A DNA stretch of 64,000 bases from Streptomyces bauhiniae (GCF_004784475.1 NZ_SRRT01000003.1:620001-684000), one strand, 5' to 3'. Counted from the stretch's first letter, positions 25,993 through 35,152 are shown. Numbers and translations are program-made. The notes: generated by a model from the letters alone, not told the origin.

Positions 25993-27255
25993 ATGTACGT
26001 AGCGGACAGCCGCGCGACGGCGTCCGCGGCGGACGCCGTCCGGCCCCGGGCCGGGCGGCGCCTCACCGCGGTCGCGCCCACCGTGCTGGCGCTCGGCACG
26101 GTCAGCCTGATCACCGACGTCTCCTCGGAGATGGTCACCGCCGTGCTCCCCTTGTACCTGGTGGCGGGCCTCGGTCTGTCCCCGCTGGGCTTCGGGCTGC
26201 TCGACGGCATCTACAACGGCGTCTCGGCGCTGGTCCGGCTGGCCGGCGGCCACCTCGCCGACCGGGGCGGCGGGCGCCACAAGTGGGTGGCGGGCGCCGG
26301 GTACGCCCTGTCGGCGGCCTGCAAGCCCCTGCTGCTGGTGGCCCAGACGCTCACCCCGATCGGCCTGGTACTGGCCCTCGACCGCACCGGCAAGGGCCTG
26401 CGCACCGCCCCGCGCGACGCGCTGATCTCCCTGTCCAGCACCCCCGCGACCCGCGGCCGCGCCTTCGGTGTGCACCGGGCGATGGACACGGCGGGCGCGC
26501 TGCTCGGTCCGCTGGCCGCGTTCCTCGTCCTGCGCGCCACGGTCGACGGCTACGACGCGGTCTTCACCGTGAGCTTCTGCGTGGCGGTGGTGGGGGTCCT
26601 GGTACTGGTGCTGTTCGTACCGGGAGGCGCGGCCGCTCCCGTCGCCCAGAGCGCCACCCGTACGACCCTGCGCGCCGCCTTCGCCCTGCTGCGCCGCCGG
26701 GACCTGCGGCGCATCACCGTCTGCGCCCTGCTGCTCGGCCTCGCCACGGTCAGCGACTCGTTCGTCTACCTGCTGCTGCAACGTCGGCTCGGCGTACCGG
26801 ACCGCTGGTTCGCACTGCTGCCCCTCGGCACGGCGGCGGCCTTCCTGCTGCTGGCGGTGCCGCTGGGCCGGATCGCCGACCGGGTGGGCCGCTGGCGGAT
26901 GTTCCTCACCGGCCACCTCACCCTCCTCCTGGCATACGGCCTGCTCCTCTCCCCCTGGCACGGCCCCGCCCTGCCGTACACCGTCCTCCTCCTGCACGGC
27001 GCCTTCTACGCGGCGACCGACGGCGTACTGATGGCGGCGGCCGCCGACACCGTGCCCCCGGAACTCCGCTCGTCCGGCCTCGCCCTGGTCCAAACAGGCC
27101 AGGCCCTGGCCCGCTTCACCTGCTCACTGACCTTCGGCGCGGCGTGGACGGCGTGGGGGGACCGCACGGCTCTGGCCGGGTCGGCCGTGGCGCTGGCGGT
27201 GTGCGGGCTGGTGGCGCTCGCCTTGCGGCCGATCGCCCCGGAGAGTCCGGCATGA
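25993..27255 (+). CDS. Major facilitator superfamily transporter
   Basis: A 420-residue protein with twelve hydrophobic segments. The first half carries SPLGFGLLDGIYNGVSALVRLAGGHLADRGG between helices 2 and 3, the MFS motif A region, and ALDRTGKGLRTAPRDALI in the helix 4-5 region. This second segment is typical of a bacterial MFS branch whose substrates are mostly unknown. It follows the phosphoesterase gene without a gap, so it may take up or export a product of phosphate ester breakdown, or share the PHO-box promoter only. Its stop overlaps an ATG (ATGA at 27252) that begins a short relic described separately. Confidence 0.85.
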   Translation: MYVADSRATASAADAVRPRAGRRLTAVAPTVLALGTVSLITDVSSEMVTAVLPLYLVAGLGLSPLGFGLLDGIYNGVSALVRLAGGHLADRGGGRHKWVAGAGYALSAACKPLLLVAQTLTPIGLVLALDRTGKGLRTAPRDALISLSSTPATRGRAFGVHRAMDTAGALLGPLAAFLVLRATVDGYDAVFTVSFCVAVVGVLVLVLFVPGGAAAPVAQSATRTTLRAAFALLRRRDLRRITVCALLLGLATVSDSFVYLLLQRRLGVPDRWFALLPLGTAAAFLLLAVPLGRIADRVGRWRMFLTGHLTLLLAYGLLLSPWHGPALPYTVLLLHGAFYAATDGVLMAAAADTVPPELRSSGLALVQTGQALARFTCSLTFGAAWTAWGDRTALAGSAVALAVCGLVALALRPIAPESPA

Positions 27256-27365
27256 ACCTGCGTGCCCGCGTTCTGGTCCTGGTACCGGCGCTGCGCAGCC
27301 TGGTAGCCGGCGCCCTGCATCCCGGTACTGGCGAGGCCGGGAGCCCCTGCGTTCCCGCACCCTGA
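27252..27365 (+). pseudogene. 37-codon ORF made of a duplicated signal-peptide start
   Basis: This short ORF begins MNLRARVLVLVPALRSLVAG, very like MTLRSRVLILVSALVVLVG, the beginning of the next real gene, and stops after 37 codons. Its ATG overlaps the MFS stop. There is nothing after the signal-like part, so I read it as a partial duplicate of the neighbouring gene start. It could still be translated by coupling to the MFS gene. Confidence 0.6.
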
Positions 27366-27575
27366 TCCTGGTACCGGCACTGCGCGGCCTGGTAGCCGTC
27401 GCCCCGGGTCCCGGTACTGGCGAGACCGGCATGCCCCCGGGTGCCCCCGTCGCCGTCGCCCCACATCCCCGACCCTCGAAAGGCCCGCATGACCCTCCGT
27501 TCCCGCGTCCTGATCCTGGTATCGGCGCTCGTCGTCCTGGTAGGTGTCGCGACGGCATCCGTGCTGCACGCGTCC
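27252..27575 (+). repeat. Three imperfect copies of the 5' end of the beta-propeller gene
   Basis: Copy 1 (27252-27340) and copy 2 (about 27343-27430) are 89 bases apart by the CCTGGTACCGG motif (27278 and 27367). The third copy is the true gene start (ATG 27489), with CCTGGTATCGG at 27515. All share the order CTGCGTxCCCGC, CTGxTCCTGGTA, CTGGTAG. Copies 1 and 2 also share CCCGGTACTGGCGAG at their ends, which copy 3 lacks. Confidence 0.75.
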
Positions 27576-28511
27576 GCGCGGGCCGAGCGGCGCGACCAGG
27601 CCCGCCCGGACGGCCCACGGATCACCGCCGGACGGCTCACGCTGACCGGAGGCAACCCCCGCGTCGTCTTCCGGAACATGGCATGGGGCCCGCACCGCGA
27701 CGAGCTGGTGTCGGCCCCGGCGGACGACCCGTCGGGCCCGCGCACCGCGTCCGGCGTCAAGTGCCTCCGCTTCTACGCCGCTTCGGGCACCGGAGTCTGC
27801 CTGCAAGCGGTGCACGGGCCGGTGCAGGACACCTACCGCGCGGTGATCCTGGACGCGAGGCTGAAGGAGCGGGCACGGTACGACGTACCGGGCATCCCCT
27901 CGCGCGCCCGGGTCTCCCCCAGTGGCCGGTTCGCCGCCTGGACGGCGTTCGTGGGCGGCGACTCGTACGCCGGTACCGCCTTCTCCACCCGGGCGGCGAT
28001 CGTCGACACTCGTACGGGAAGGCTGACCCCCACCCTGGAGGCGTACCGGATCGTCAAGGACGGCCGGCCCTACCGCGCGGCGGACGTGAACTTCTGGGGC
28101 GTCACCTTCGCGGCCGACGACCGCACCTTCTACGCCACCATAGCGACGCACGGCAGCACCTACCTGGTCCGCGGCGACCTGCGCACCCGCACGCTCACCA
28201 CCCTGCACCCGAACGTCGAGTGCCCGTCCCTCTCCCCGGACGGCACCCGCATCGCCTACAAGAAACGCGTCAAGAGCGCCCCGAAGGACGCCCCCTGGCA
28301 CCTGTACGTCCTGAACCTGAGCACCGCCCGCGAGACCCCCCTCGCCGAACCCCGCAGCGTGGACGACCAGTTGGTCTGGCGCGACAACCACACCCTGATC
28401 TACGCCCTCCCCGGCGACTACGGCGCCGACCTCTACACGGTCCCGGCCGACGGGAGGGGCAAGGCCCACCGCGTGGCAACTGCCGCAGTGTCTCCGGCGT
28501 ACGTCGACTAG
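27489..28511 (+). CDS. Exported TolB-like beta-propeller protein
   Basis: A 340-residue protein with an N-terminal signal or anchor (RVLILVSALVVLVGVATASVL). The rest is a WD40/PD40-type propeller of the TolB kind: VSPSGRFAAWTAF, FAADDRTFYATIA, LSPDGTRIAYKKR, LVWRDNHTLIYALPG and ADLYTVPADGRGKAHRV are successive blades. No enzymatic motif is visible. Such proteins commonly follow phosphoesterase and MFS genes in Streptomyces, but no function is known. The 5' end has two partial duplicates just upstream. Confidence 0.78.
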   Translation: MTLRSRVLILVSALVVLVGVATASVLHASARAERRDQARPDGPRITAGRLTLTGGNPRVVFRNMAWGPHRDELVSAPADDPSGPRTASGVKCLRFYAASGTGVCLQAVHGPVQDTYRAVILDARLKERARYDVPGIPSRARVSPSGRFAAWTAFVGGDSYAGTAFSTRAAIVDTRTGRLTPTLEAYRIVKDGRPYRAADVNFWGVTFAADDRTFYATIATHGSTYLVRGDLRTRTLTTLHPNVECPSLSPDGTRIAYKKRVKSAPKDAPWHLYVLNLSTARETPLAEPRSVDDQLVWRDNHTLIYALPGDYGADLYTVPADGRGKAHRVATAAVSPAYVD

Positions 28512-28695
28512 CCCCGACCAGGACGGTGTCCAGGACGAGGCCGGCGCCGACCGTCCCCCGTGGTTCGTTGCTCATGAGGGCGCGGGTGTGGTGCAGGCCG
28601 ACGAGCATCTCGAAGATCACCAGCGCGTCGACGCCCTCCCGGACACCGCGACGTCACCGCTTCGCGCGAGATCCGAGGGTTCTTGGACGTGCCCG
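28512..28695 (-). pseudogene. Possible relic of a TetR-type regulator
   Basis: On the minus strand, TSKNPRISREAV looks like the start of a TetR DNA-binding domain. After a frame change, VDALVIFEMLVGLHHTRALMSNEPRG looks like the end of a TetR ligand domain. The middle is missing and there is no stop before the facing gene. I take it as decayed sequence. It fills most of the gap of more than 300 bases between 28511 and the tRNA at 28841, which holds no other gene that I can see. Confidence 0.35.
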
Positions 28696-28840
28696 GCCGG
28701 CGATGCCGACGCGGCCCGCCGACGCTTCGGGCGAGCATGGGGCGAGCAGACGCTCTTGGGGCCCCTCTCAAGGAGACCCGTACTGCCGAAGTCTGACGCT
28801 CCGCCGCAGGTGAGAACGGCGTTACGGCGGAGCGCGAAGG

Positions 28841-28914
28841 TGGGGCGGGTGGGACTCGAACCCACGGCCGACGGATTATGAGTCCGCTGCTCTAACCGGC
28901 TGAGCTACCGCCCC
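28841..28914 (-). tRNA. tRNA with CAT anticodon (elongator Met or Ile2)
   Basis: The minus strand folds as a cloverleaf of 74 bases. The acceptor is GGGGCGG with CCGCCCC and discriminator A. The D-arm is GCTCAGCCGGTTAGAGC. The anticodon stem-loop is CGGACTCATAATCCG, and the T-arm contains GGTTCGAGTCC. The CAT anticodon is used both by elongator tRNA-Met and by lysidine-modified tRNA-Ile2; I cannot decide between them. The 3' CCA is not encoded. Confidence 0.92.
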
Positions 28915-29103
28915 TCGCGGCGTGTCGCGTACAACTGTGCGCGCCGTCTGCCGCAGCATAGCCGCTCATACGATCTCCTGCTTCGGATGGTCGGCTTCCG
29001 CGCTGCTTCCCTGACCTGGAACGACGCTCCCCGCTCGCTCAGAGACTCCCGGACATGAAAAAGGACCCCGCAGGGTCCTCGTCCACCGTCCTCGTCCAAC
29101 GCG

Positions 29104-29176
29104 CTCCCCCGACTGGACTCGAACCAGTAACCTGCCGGTTAACAGCCGGCTGCTCTGCCAATTGAGCTACAGGGGA
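29104..29176 (-). tRNA. tRNA-Asn (GTT), copy 1
   Basis: A 73-base cloverleaf on the minus strand. The acceptor is TCCCCTG/CGGGGGA, the D-arm GCTCAATTGGCAGAGC, the anticodon stem-loop CCGGCTGTTAACCGG with anticodon GTT, and the T-arm contains GGTTCGAGTCC. CCA is not encoded. Confidence 0.95.
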
Positions 29177-29182
29177 TCGAAG

Positions 29183-29255
29183 CTCCCCCGACTGGACTCG
29201 AACCAGTAACCTGCCGGTTAACAGCCGGCTGCTCTGCCAATTGAGCTACAGGGGA
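29183..29255 (-). tRNA. tRNA-Asn (GTT), copy 2
   Basis: Identical to copy 1 over all 73 bases and separated from it by only six bases, so this is a recent or gene-conversion-maintained tandem duplication, probably on one transcript. Confidence 0.95.
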
Positions 29256-29426
29256 TCGCTTCGTCTGCATCGAACGCATCCACCTGGGTATTCGCCAGGG
29301 GGCGGGCGCTCGCTGCGACACATACATTAGCGCAAGCAGGGGGGTGCTCCGCCAATCGGTTCGCCTCCGGCGCCGGCACCGCACCACAGACCCCCGTCAG
29401 GGACTACGCAAGGAAGGGTGGCCCAC

Positions 29427-29735
29427 ATGCGCTACCGGCTCACGTTCGTCGCCGGACTGGCCGTCGGATACGTACTCGGAGCACGCGCCGGCCAGCAGCG
29501 CTACGAGCAGATCAAGAAGGCCGCTCGCGGGGTCGCGCAGAACCCCGCCGTGCGCAACTCCGCCGAGACCGCCGCCCAGCAGGGCAAGGTCTACGCGGGC
29601 AAGGCACTGCACACGGTCAGCGAGAAGGTCGGCGATCACGTCCCCGAGTCGTTCACCGACCGCGTTCGCTCCCGCCTGGGCCGCAACGGCCACGGCCGGC
29701 CGGCCGAGGACGACTGGGGCACCAGCCACCCCTGA
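29427..29735 (+). CDS. Small YtxH-like membrane-anchored protein
   Basis: A 102-residue protein starting MRYRLTFVAGLAVGYVLGARAGQQRYEQI. One N-terminal helix carries the GxxxGxxxGARAG pattern of YtxH/general-stress-type proteins, followed by a charged amphipathic helical region. ATG 29427 was chosen over the upstream GTG because AGGAAGGG lies eight bases before it. It stands between the tRNA-Asn genes and the FGGY kinase. Role unknown; related proteins are stress- or envelope-associated. Confidence 0.75.
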   Translation: MRYRLTFVAGLAVGYVLGARAGQQRYEQIKKAARGVAQNPAVRNSAETAAQQGKVYAGKALHTVSEKVGDHVPESFTDRVRSRLGRNGHGRPAEDDWGTSHP

Positions 29736-29831
29736 ACCGGCCACCCCACGCACGTGCCCCCTGAAGCGCGGCTCCAGGGGGCACCGGCGTACCGGCGGGA
29801 GCAGTCCGCGCACTGCGGCAGAATTTGAGCC

Positions 29832-31286
29832 ATGGGGATAGTCGCCGGGTTGGACAGTTCGCCCGCATTCACTCGCATCGTGGTCTGCGACACGGACACG
29901 GGGGCCGTGCTGCGTCAGGGGTACGCCCCGCATCCGCTGGACGTGCCGGACGGCGCCCCGCGCCCCAGTGACGTCGACCCGCAGGCGTGGCTGCTCTCCC
30001 TGGGGGAGGCGGCGGGCGGCGGGCTGCTGGAGGGCGTGCAGGCCATCGGCGTCTCCACGCAGGCGGGCGCCGTGGTCCCGCTGGACGCCCAGGGCAACAC
30101 CGTGCGCCCCGCGATGGCCGGGGCCGACAAGCGGGCCCAGGTGGCCGCCGCCGACCTGATCGACGCGCTCGGCAGCCGGGAGGCGTGGGCGCAGGCGGTG
30201 GGCTGTGTGCCGCAGGCCGCCCGGCCGGTGACCAAGCTGCGCTGGCTGGCGAAGAACGAGCCGGAGAACGCCAGCCGTACCGCCGTACTGCTCCAGGCGC
30301 ACGACTGGCTGGTGTGGCAGTTGCTGGGGCGGCCGGTGCGCCGGACCACCGACCGGGGCGGCGCCTCGGGCACCGGGTACTGGTCCGCCGCCACCGGCGC
30401 CTACCGGCCCGACCTGGTCGAGCTGGCGCTCGGCCACCAGGTGGCGCTGCCCGAGGTGATCGGCCCGGCCGAGGCCGCGGGCACCACTCCGGAGGGGCTG
30501 CTGATCTCCGCCGGTACGGGCGAGACGATGGCCGCCGCGTTCGGCCTCGGGATCGGCCTGGGCGACGCGGTGGTCTCACTGGGCGCCTCCGGGTCGGTGA
30601 TGGCCGTGCACACCGAGGCCCTGGCCGACCAGACCGGGATGATCACCTCCCTCGCCGACGCCACCGGCATGCACCTGCCGGTCGTCACCACGCTGAACGC
30701 CGTACGGGCCCTGCGCGGCACCGCCGAACTGCTGGGCCTGCCCGACCTGGAGGCCCTCTCCGAGCTGGCGCTGCAGTCCACCCCCGGCTCGCACGGCCTG
30801 GTCCTGCTGCCCTACCTGGAGGGCGAGCGCACCCCCAACCTGCCGCACACCGCGGGCACCCTGGCCGGGCTGCGCCGGGAGTCGATGAAGGCCGTGCACC
30901 TGGCGCGGGCCTCCTTCGAGGGCATGCTGTGCGGGCTCGCGGACGCGCTGGACGTGCTGCGCGGCCGGGGGGTCGCGGTGCGCCGGATCTTCCTGCTGGG
31001 GCAGGCCGCCGAGCTGCCCGCCGTACAGGCCATGGCGCCGTCGCTGTTCGGGGTGCAGGTGGTCGTGCCGCAGCCCGCCGACTACGCGGCGATCGGCGCC
31101 GCCCGCCAGGCCGCGTGGGCCCTCGGGGCCGCGCAGGGGACCCTGGACCCGCGTACCCCGCCCGCCTGGCACGGGGCGGCCGCGCAGGTGCTGGAGCCCG
31201 GTGACGATCTGGCCGTGGGGCAGGCGGTGCGCCAGCAGTACGTGGCGGTGCGGGAGCAGACGCATCCGGGGGCGTTCCGGCCGTAA
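29832..31286 (+). CDS. FGGY family carbohydrate kinase (xylulokinase-like)
   Basis: A 484-residue sugar kinase. The N-terminal IVAGLDSSPAFTRIVVCD (phosphate loop 1), GVSTQAGAVVPLDAQG, and the second-domain SLGASGSVMAVH (phosphate 2) with YLEGERTPNLPHTAG follow the FGGY order, the last being close to the xylulokinase signature region. The aspartate catalytic base would lie in the GGASGTGYW segment region. Departures from classic XylB (SPAFTR where TTSTK-like is usual) leave the substrate open. No isomerase or transporter is adjacent. Confidence 0.82.
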   Translation: MGIVAGLDSSPAFTRIVVCDTDTGAVLRQGYAPHPLDVPDGAPRPSDVDPQAWLLSLGEAAGGGLLEGVQAIGVSTQAGAVVPLDAQGNTVRPAMAGADKRAQVAAADLIDALGSREAWAQAVGCVPQAARPVTKLRWLAKNEPENASRTAVLLQAHDWLVWQLLGRPVRRTTDRGGASGTGYWSAATGAYRPDLVELALGHQVALPEVIGPAEAAGTTPEGLLISAGTGETMAAAFGLGIGLGDAVVSLGASGSVMAVHTEALADQTGMITSLADATGMHLPVVTTLNAVRALRGTAELLGLPDLEALSELALQSTPGSHGLVLLPYLEGERTPNLPHTAGTLAGLRRESMKAVHLARASFEGMLCGLADALDVLRGRGVAVRRIFLLGQAAELPAVQAMAPSLFGVQVVVPQPADYAAIGAARQAAWALGAAQGTLDPRTPPAWHGAAAQVLEPGDDLAVGQAVRQQYVAVREQTHPGAFRP

Positions 31287-31324
31287 CCGTACGTACCGGA
31301 CGGAGCCGGCGGGGCACCCGATGG

Positions 31325-31343
31325 GTTAATCGGTTGAGGTAAC
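31325..31343. promoter_or_regulatory. Possible operator upstream of the ABC exporter pair
   Basis: GTTA at 31325-31328 and TAAC at 31340-31343 are mirror halves around an 11-base centre, 71 bases before the exporter start. MarR-type operators often look like this, but no MarR gene is near. Weak evidence. Confidence 0.25.
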
Positions 31344-31413
31344 ACCGGTGGAGTGCCCGACGATAGGGCCATGGGCGGTTTCACCGCCCCACCGCCGACT
31401 CCGAGAGACAAGC

Positions 31414-33147
31414 GTGCTCATACGACTTCTGCGGACCTGTCTCAGGCCCTACAAAAAACCCATCGCCCTGCTGGTGCTGCTGCAGCTCCTCCAGACCAGC
31501 GCCACGCTGTACCTGCCCACCCTCAACGCGCACATCATCGACAACGGTGTCGTGAAGGGTGACACGGGTTACATCCTGACGTTCGGCGCCCTGATGATCG
31601 GCATCTCGCTGGTCCAGGTCGTCTGCAACATCGGTGCCGTGTACTTCGGCGCCCGCACCGCCTCCGCGCTCGGCCGGGACCTGCGTGGCGCGGTCTTCGA
31701 CCGGGTGCAGTCCTTCTCCTCGCGGGAGCTGGGCCACTTCGGCGCGCCGTCGCTGATCACCCGTACGACCAATGACGTGCAGCAGGTCCAGATGCTGGTC
31801 CTGATGACGTTCACGCTGATGGTGTCGGCGCCCATCATGTGCGTCGGCGGCATCGTGCTGGCCCTCGGGCTCGACGTGCCGCTGTCGGCCGTGCTGATCG
31901 CGGTGGTGCCGGTGCTGGGCATCTGCGTGATGCTGATCGTGCGCCGGCTGCGGCCGCTGTTCCGGTCCATGCAGACCCGGCTGGACACCGTGAACCGGGT
32001 GCTGCGCGAGCAGATCTCCGGCAACCGCGTCATCCGCGCCTTCGTCCGCGACGAGTACGAGCACGGGCGGTTCGGCAAGGCCAACGGCGACCTGACCGAG
32101 ATGCAGCTCGCCACCGGGCGGATGCTGGCGCTGATGTTCCCCATGGTGATGACCGTGGTGAACGTGTCGTCCATCGCCGTGGTGTGGTTCGGCGCGCACC
32201 GGATCGACAGCGGCGGGATGCAGATCGGTGACCTGACCGCGTTCCTCGCCTATCTGATGCAGATCGTCATGTCCGTGATGATGGCCACCTTCATGTTCAT
32301 GATGGTGCCGCGCGCGGAGGTGTGTGCCGAGCGCATCCAGGAGGTGCTGGGCACCGAGTCCAGTGTCGTGCCGCCGGCTGAGCCGGTCACCGAGCTGCGC
32401 GGGCGCGGACACCTGGAGATCCGGAACGCGGGCTTCCGCTATCCGGGCGCCGAGGAGCCGGTGCTGCGCTCCATCGACCTGGTGGCCCGCGCGGGCGAGA
32501 CCACTGCCGTGATCGGCTCGACCGGCAGCGGCAAGTCGACCCTGCTGGGCCTCGTCCCCCGGCTGTTCGACGCCACCGAGGGCGAGGTCCTGGTGGACGG
32601 CGTGGACGTCCGCGAGGCCGACCCGGCCCTGCTGGCCCGCACCGTGAGCCTGGTCCCACAGAAGCCGTACCTGTTCGCCGGCACCGTCGGCAGCAACCTG
32701 CGCTACGGCAAGCCGGACGCCACCGACGACGAGCTGTGGGCGGCACTGGAGACCGCGCAGGCCAAGGAGTTCGTGGAGCGGCTGGAGGGCGGTCTGGAGG
32801 CGCCGATCTCGCAGGGCGGCACCAATGTGTCGGGCGGTCAGCGCCAGCGTCTGGCCATCGCCCGCACGCTGGTCCAGCGCCCGGAGATCTACCTCTTCGA
32901 CGACTCGTTCTCCGCGCTCGACTACGCCACCGACGCGGCGCTGCGCGCGGCGCTCGGCCGGGAGACGGCGGACGCCACCGTGGTGATCGTGGCCCAGCGG
33001 GTGGCGACCATCCGCGACGCGGACCGGATCATCGTGCTGGACGAGGGCCGGGTGGTGGGCTCCGGCCGCCACCACGAGCTGATGGCGGGCAATGAGACGT
33101 ACCGGGAGATCGTGCTCTCCCAGCTGACGGAAGCGGAGGCCGCCTGA
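31414..33147 (+). CDS. ABC exporter half-transporter, first subunit
   Basis: A 577-residue fused membrane-ATPase protein. Six transmembrane helices occupy about residues 15-310. The nucleotide-binding domain has GSTGSGKST (Walker A), VPQKPYLFAG (Q-loop), NVSGGQRQRLAIAR (signature) and IYLFDDSFSALD. In this Walker B the usual catalytic Glu is replaced by Asp-Ser, the degenerate-site pattern of heterodimeric exporters. The start is GTG at 31414 (VLIRLLRTCLRPYKK). Its stop shares one base with the ATG of the second subunit, so the pair is made together. Likely drug, lipid or peptide exporter; substrate unknown. Confidence 0.88.
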   Translation: MLIRLLRTCLRPYKKPIALLVLLQLLQTSATLYLPTLNAHIIDNGVVKGDTGYILTFGALMIGISLVQVVCNIGAVYFGARTASALGRDLRGAVFDRVQSFSSRELGHFGAPSLITRTTNDVQQVQMLVLMTFTLMVSAPIMCVGGIVLALGLDVPLSAVLIAVVPVLGICVMLIVRRLRPLFRSMQTRLDTVNRVLREQISGNRVIRAFVRDEYEHGRFGKANGDLTEMQLATGRMLALMFPMVMTVVNVSSIAVVWFGAHRIDSGGMQIGDLTAFLAYLMQIVMSVMMATFMFMMVPRAEVCAERIQEVLGTESSVVPPAEPVTELRGRGHLEIRNAGFRYPGAEEPVLRSIDLVARAGETTAVIGSTGSGKSTLLGLVPRLFDATEGEVLVDGVDVREADPALLARTVSLVPQKPYLFAGTVGSNLRYGKPDATDDELWAALETAQAKEFVERLEGGLEAPISQGGTNVSGGQRQRLAIARTLVQRPEIYLFDDSFSALDYATDAALRAALGRETADATVVIVAQRVATIRDADRIIVLDEGRVVGSGRHHELMAGNETYREIVLSQLTEAEAA

Positions 33148-35075
33148 TGGCCGGTCCCATGGGACGCATGATGGCCGGGGGCGGCCCCGACCAGCGGTCG
33201 ATGGACTTCAAGAACTCGGGCAAGCGGCTGGTGTCCCAGTTCCGGCCCGAACGGGGCACCATCTTCGGGCTGCTGGCCTGCGTGGTGATCAGCGTGGGGC
33301 TGAGCGTGATCGGCCCGAAGATCCTGGGCAAGGCCACCGACCTGGTGTTCGCCGGCATCGTGGGCCGGCGGATGCCCGCGGGGGCGTCCAAGGAGCAGGT
33401 GCTGGACTCGCTGCGCGCGCGGGGCCAGGGCTCGGTGGCGGACATGCTGCGCAGCACCGACTTCACGCCCGGCCAGGGCATCGACTTCGACGCGGTCGGC
33501 CGGGTGCTGCTGCTGGCGCTCGGGGTCTTCCTGGTCGCGGGTCTGCTGATGGCGGTGGCGACCCGGCTGGTGAACCGGGCCGTGAACCGCACGATGTACC
33601 GGCTGCGCGAGCAGGTGCAGGCCAAGCTGTCGCGGCTGCCGCTGTCCTACTTCGACAAGCGGCAGCGCGGTGAGGTGCTCTCCCGCGCCACCAACGACAT
33701 CGACAACATCGGGCAGACGCTCCAGCAGTCGATGGGCCAGCTGATCAACGCGGTGCTGACCATCATCGGCGTGCTGGTGATGATGTTCTACGTCTCCTGG
33801 CTGCTGGCGCTGGTCGCGCTGGTGACGGTGCCGCTGTCCTTCGTGGTGGCGACGAGGGTCGGCAAGCGGTCCCAGCCGCACTTCGTGCAGCAGTGGCGCA
33901 CCACCGGCACGCTGAACGCCCACATCGAGGAGATGTACACCGGGCACACCCTGGTGAAGGTGTTCGGCCGCCAGGAGCAGTCGGCGAAGCAGTTCGCCGA
34001 GCAGAACGACGAGCTGTACGAGGCCGGGTTCAAGGCGCAGTTCCACAGCGGGGTCATGCAGCCGCTGATGATGTTCGTGTCCAACCTGAACTACGTGCTG
34101 GTCGCCGTCGTCGGCGGGCTGCGGGTGGCCTCGGGCACGCTGTCCATCGGTGACGTGCAGGCGTTCATCCAGTACTCCCGCCAGTTCTCGATGCCGCTGA
34201 CCCAGGTCGCCTCCATGGCCAACCTGGTGCAGTCCGGGGTCGCCTCGGCGGAGCGGGTGTTCGAGCTGCTGGACGCCGAGGAGCAGGAGGCGGACCCGGT
34301 GCCGGCGACGCGTCCCGCCGAGCGGCGCGGCCGGGTGGAGCTGGACCACGTGTCCTTCCGGTACGACCCGGAGAAGCCGCTGATCGAGGATCTGTCGCTC
34401 ACCGTGGAGCCGGGCCAGACGGTGGCCATCGTCGGCCCGACCGGCGCGGGCAAGACCACGCTGGTCAACCTCCTGATGCGGTTCTACGACGTCACGGGCG
34501 GCCGGATCTCGCTCGACGGGGTGGACATCCGCACCATGTCCCGCGACGACCTCCGCGCCGGGATCGGCATGGTCCTCCAGGACACCTGGCTGTTCGGCGG
34601 CACCATCGCGGAGAACATCGCCTACGGGGCCTCGCGGGACGTCACCCGCGGGGAGATCGAGGAGGCCGCGCGGGCCGCCCACGCGGACCGGTTCGTCCGT
34701 ACGCTGCCCGAGGGGTACGACACGGTGATCGACGACGAGGGGACGGGGGTCAGCGCGGGTGAGAAGCAGCTCATCACCATCGCGCGGGCGTTCCTCTCCG
34801 AGCCGGTGATCCTCGTGCTCGACGAGGCGACGAGTTCCGTGGACACGCGGACCGAGGTTCTCATCCAGAAGGCGATGGCCAAACTGGCCGACGGCCGCAC
34901 CTCGTTCGTCATCGCCCACCGTCTCTCCACCATCCGGGACGCGGACACGATCCTGGTGATGGAGAACGGCGCGATCGTGGAACAGGGCGCGCACGCGGAG
35001 CTGTTGGCGGCGGACGGGGCGTATGCGCGGCTGTACAAGGCCCAGTTCGCGCAGGCGGTAGCCGAGGTCGACTGA
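33147..35075 (+). CDS. ABC exporter half-transporter, second subunit
   Basis: A 642-residue partner. After a cytoplasmic N-terminus (GRMMAGGGPDQRSMDFKNSGKR) come six helices with an inserted loop (residues 75-110). The ATPase domain has GPTGAGKTT, VLQDTWLFGG, GVSAGEKQLITIARAFL (a degenerate signature with AGE for GGQ) and VILVLDEATSSVDT with the catalytic Glu in place. Together with the first subunit this gives one canonical and one degenerate ATP site, the TM287/288-like design. It ends before a double hairpin that separates it from the sigma factor gene. Confidence 0.88.
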   Translation: MAGPMGRMMAGGGPDQRSMDFKNSGKRLVSQFRPERGTIFGLLACVVISVGLSVIGPKILGKATDLVFAGIVGRRMPAGASKEQVLDSLRARGQGSVADMLRSTDFTPGQGIDFDAVGRVLLLALGVFLVAGLLMAVATRLVNRAVNRTMYRLREQVQAKLSRLPLSYFDKRQRGEVLSRATNDIDNIGQTLQQSMGQLINAVLTIIGVLVMMFYVSWLLALVALVTVPLSFVVATRVGKRSQPHFVQQWRTTGTLNAHIEEMYTGHTLVKVFGRQEQSAKQFAEQNDELYEAGFKAQFHSGVMQPLMMFVSNLNYVLVAVVGGLRVASGTLSIGDVQAFIQYSRQFSMPLTQVASMANLVQSGVASAERVFELLDAEEQEADPVPATRPAERRGRVELDHVSFRYDPEKPLIEDLSLTVEPGQTVAIVGPTGAGKTTLVNLLMRFYDVTGGRISLDGVDIRTMSRDDLRAGIGMVLQDTWLFGGTIAENIAYGASRDVTRGEIEEAARAAHADRFVRTLPEGYDTVIDDEGTGVSAGEKQLITIARAFLSEPVILVLDEATSSVDTRTEVLIQKAMAKLADGRTSFVIAHRLSTIRDADTILVMENGAIVEQGAHAELLAADGAYARLYKAQFAQAVAEVD

Positions 35076-35085
35076 ACCGGGGCGG

Positions 35086-35152
35086 GGGTGGGCGCACTTG
35101 CCCGCGTTGGCGGGGTGCCGCTGCGCCCACCCGTGCCGCCCCAAGCGGCACG
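35086..35152. terminator. Two consecutive hairpins between the ABC exporter and the sigma factor gene
   Basis: GGGTGGGCGCA (35086-35096) pairs with TGCGCCCACCC (35122-35132). Then CGTGCCGC (35132-35139) pairs with GCGGCACG (35145-35152) across a five-base loop. They lie between convergent genes and probably stop transcription from both sides. Confidence 0.65.

Noticed and set aside
32922..35144. A 740-codon minus-strand frame opposite the ABC exporter
   Set aside because: Rich in His, Gln, Arg and Val and fully antisense to a transporter with intact ATPase motifs.
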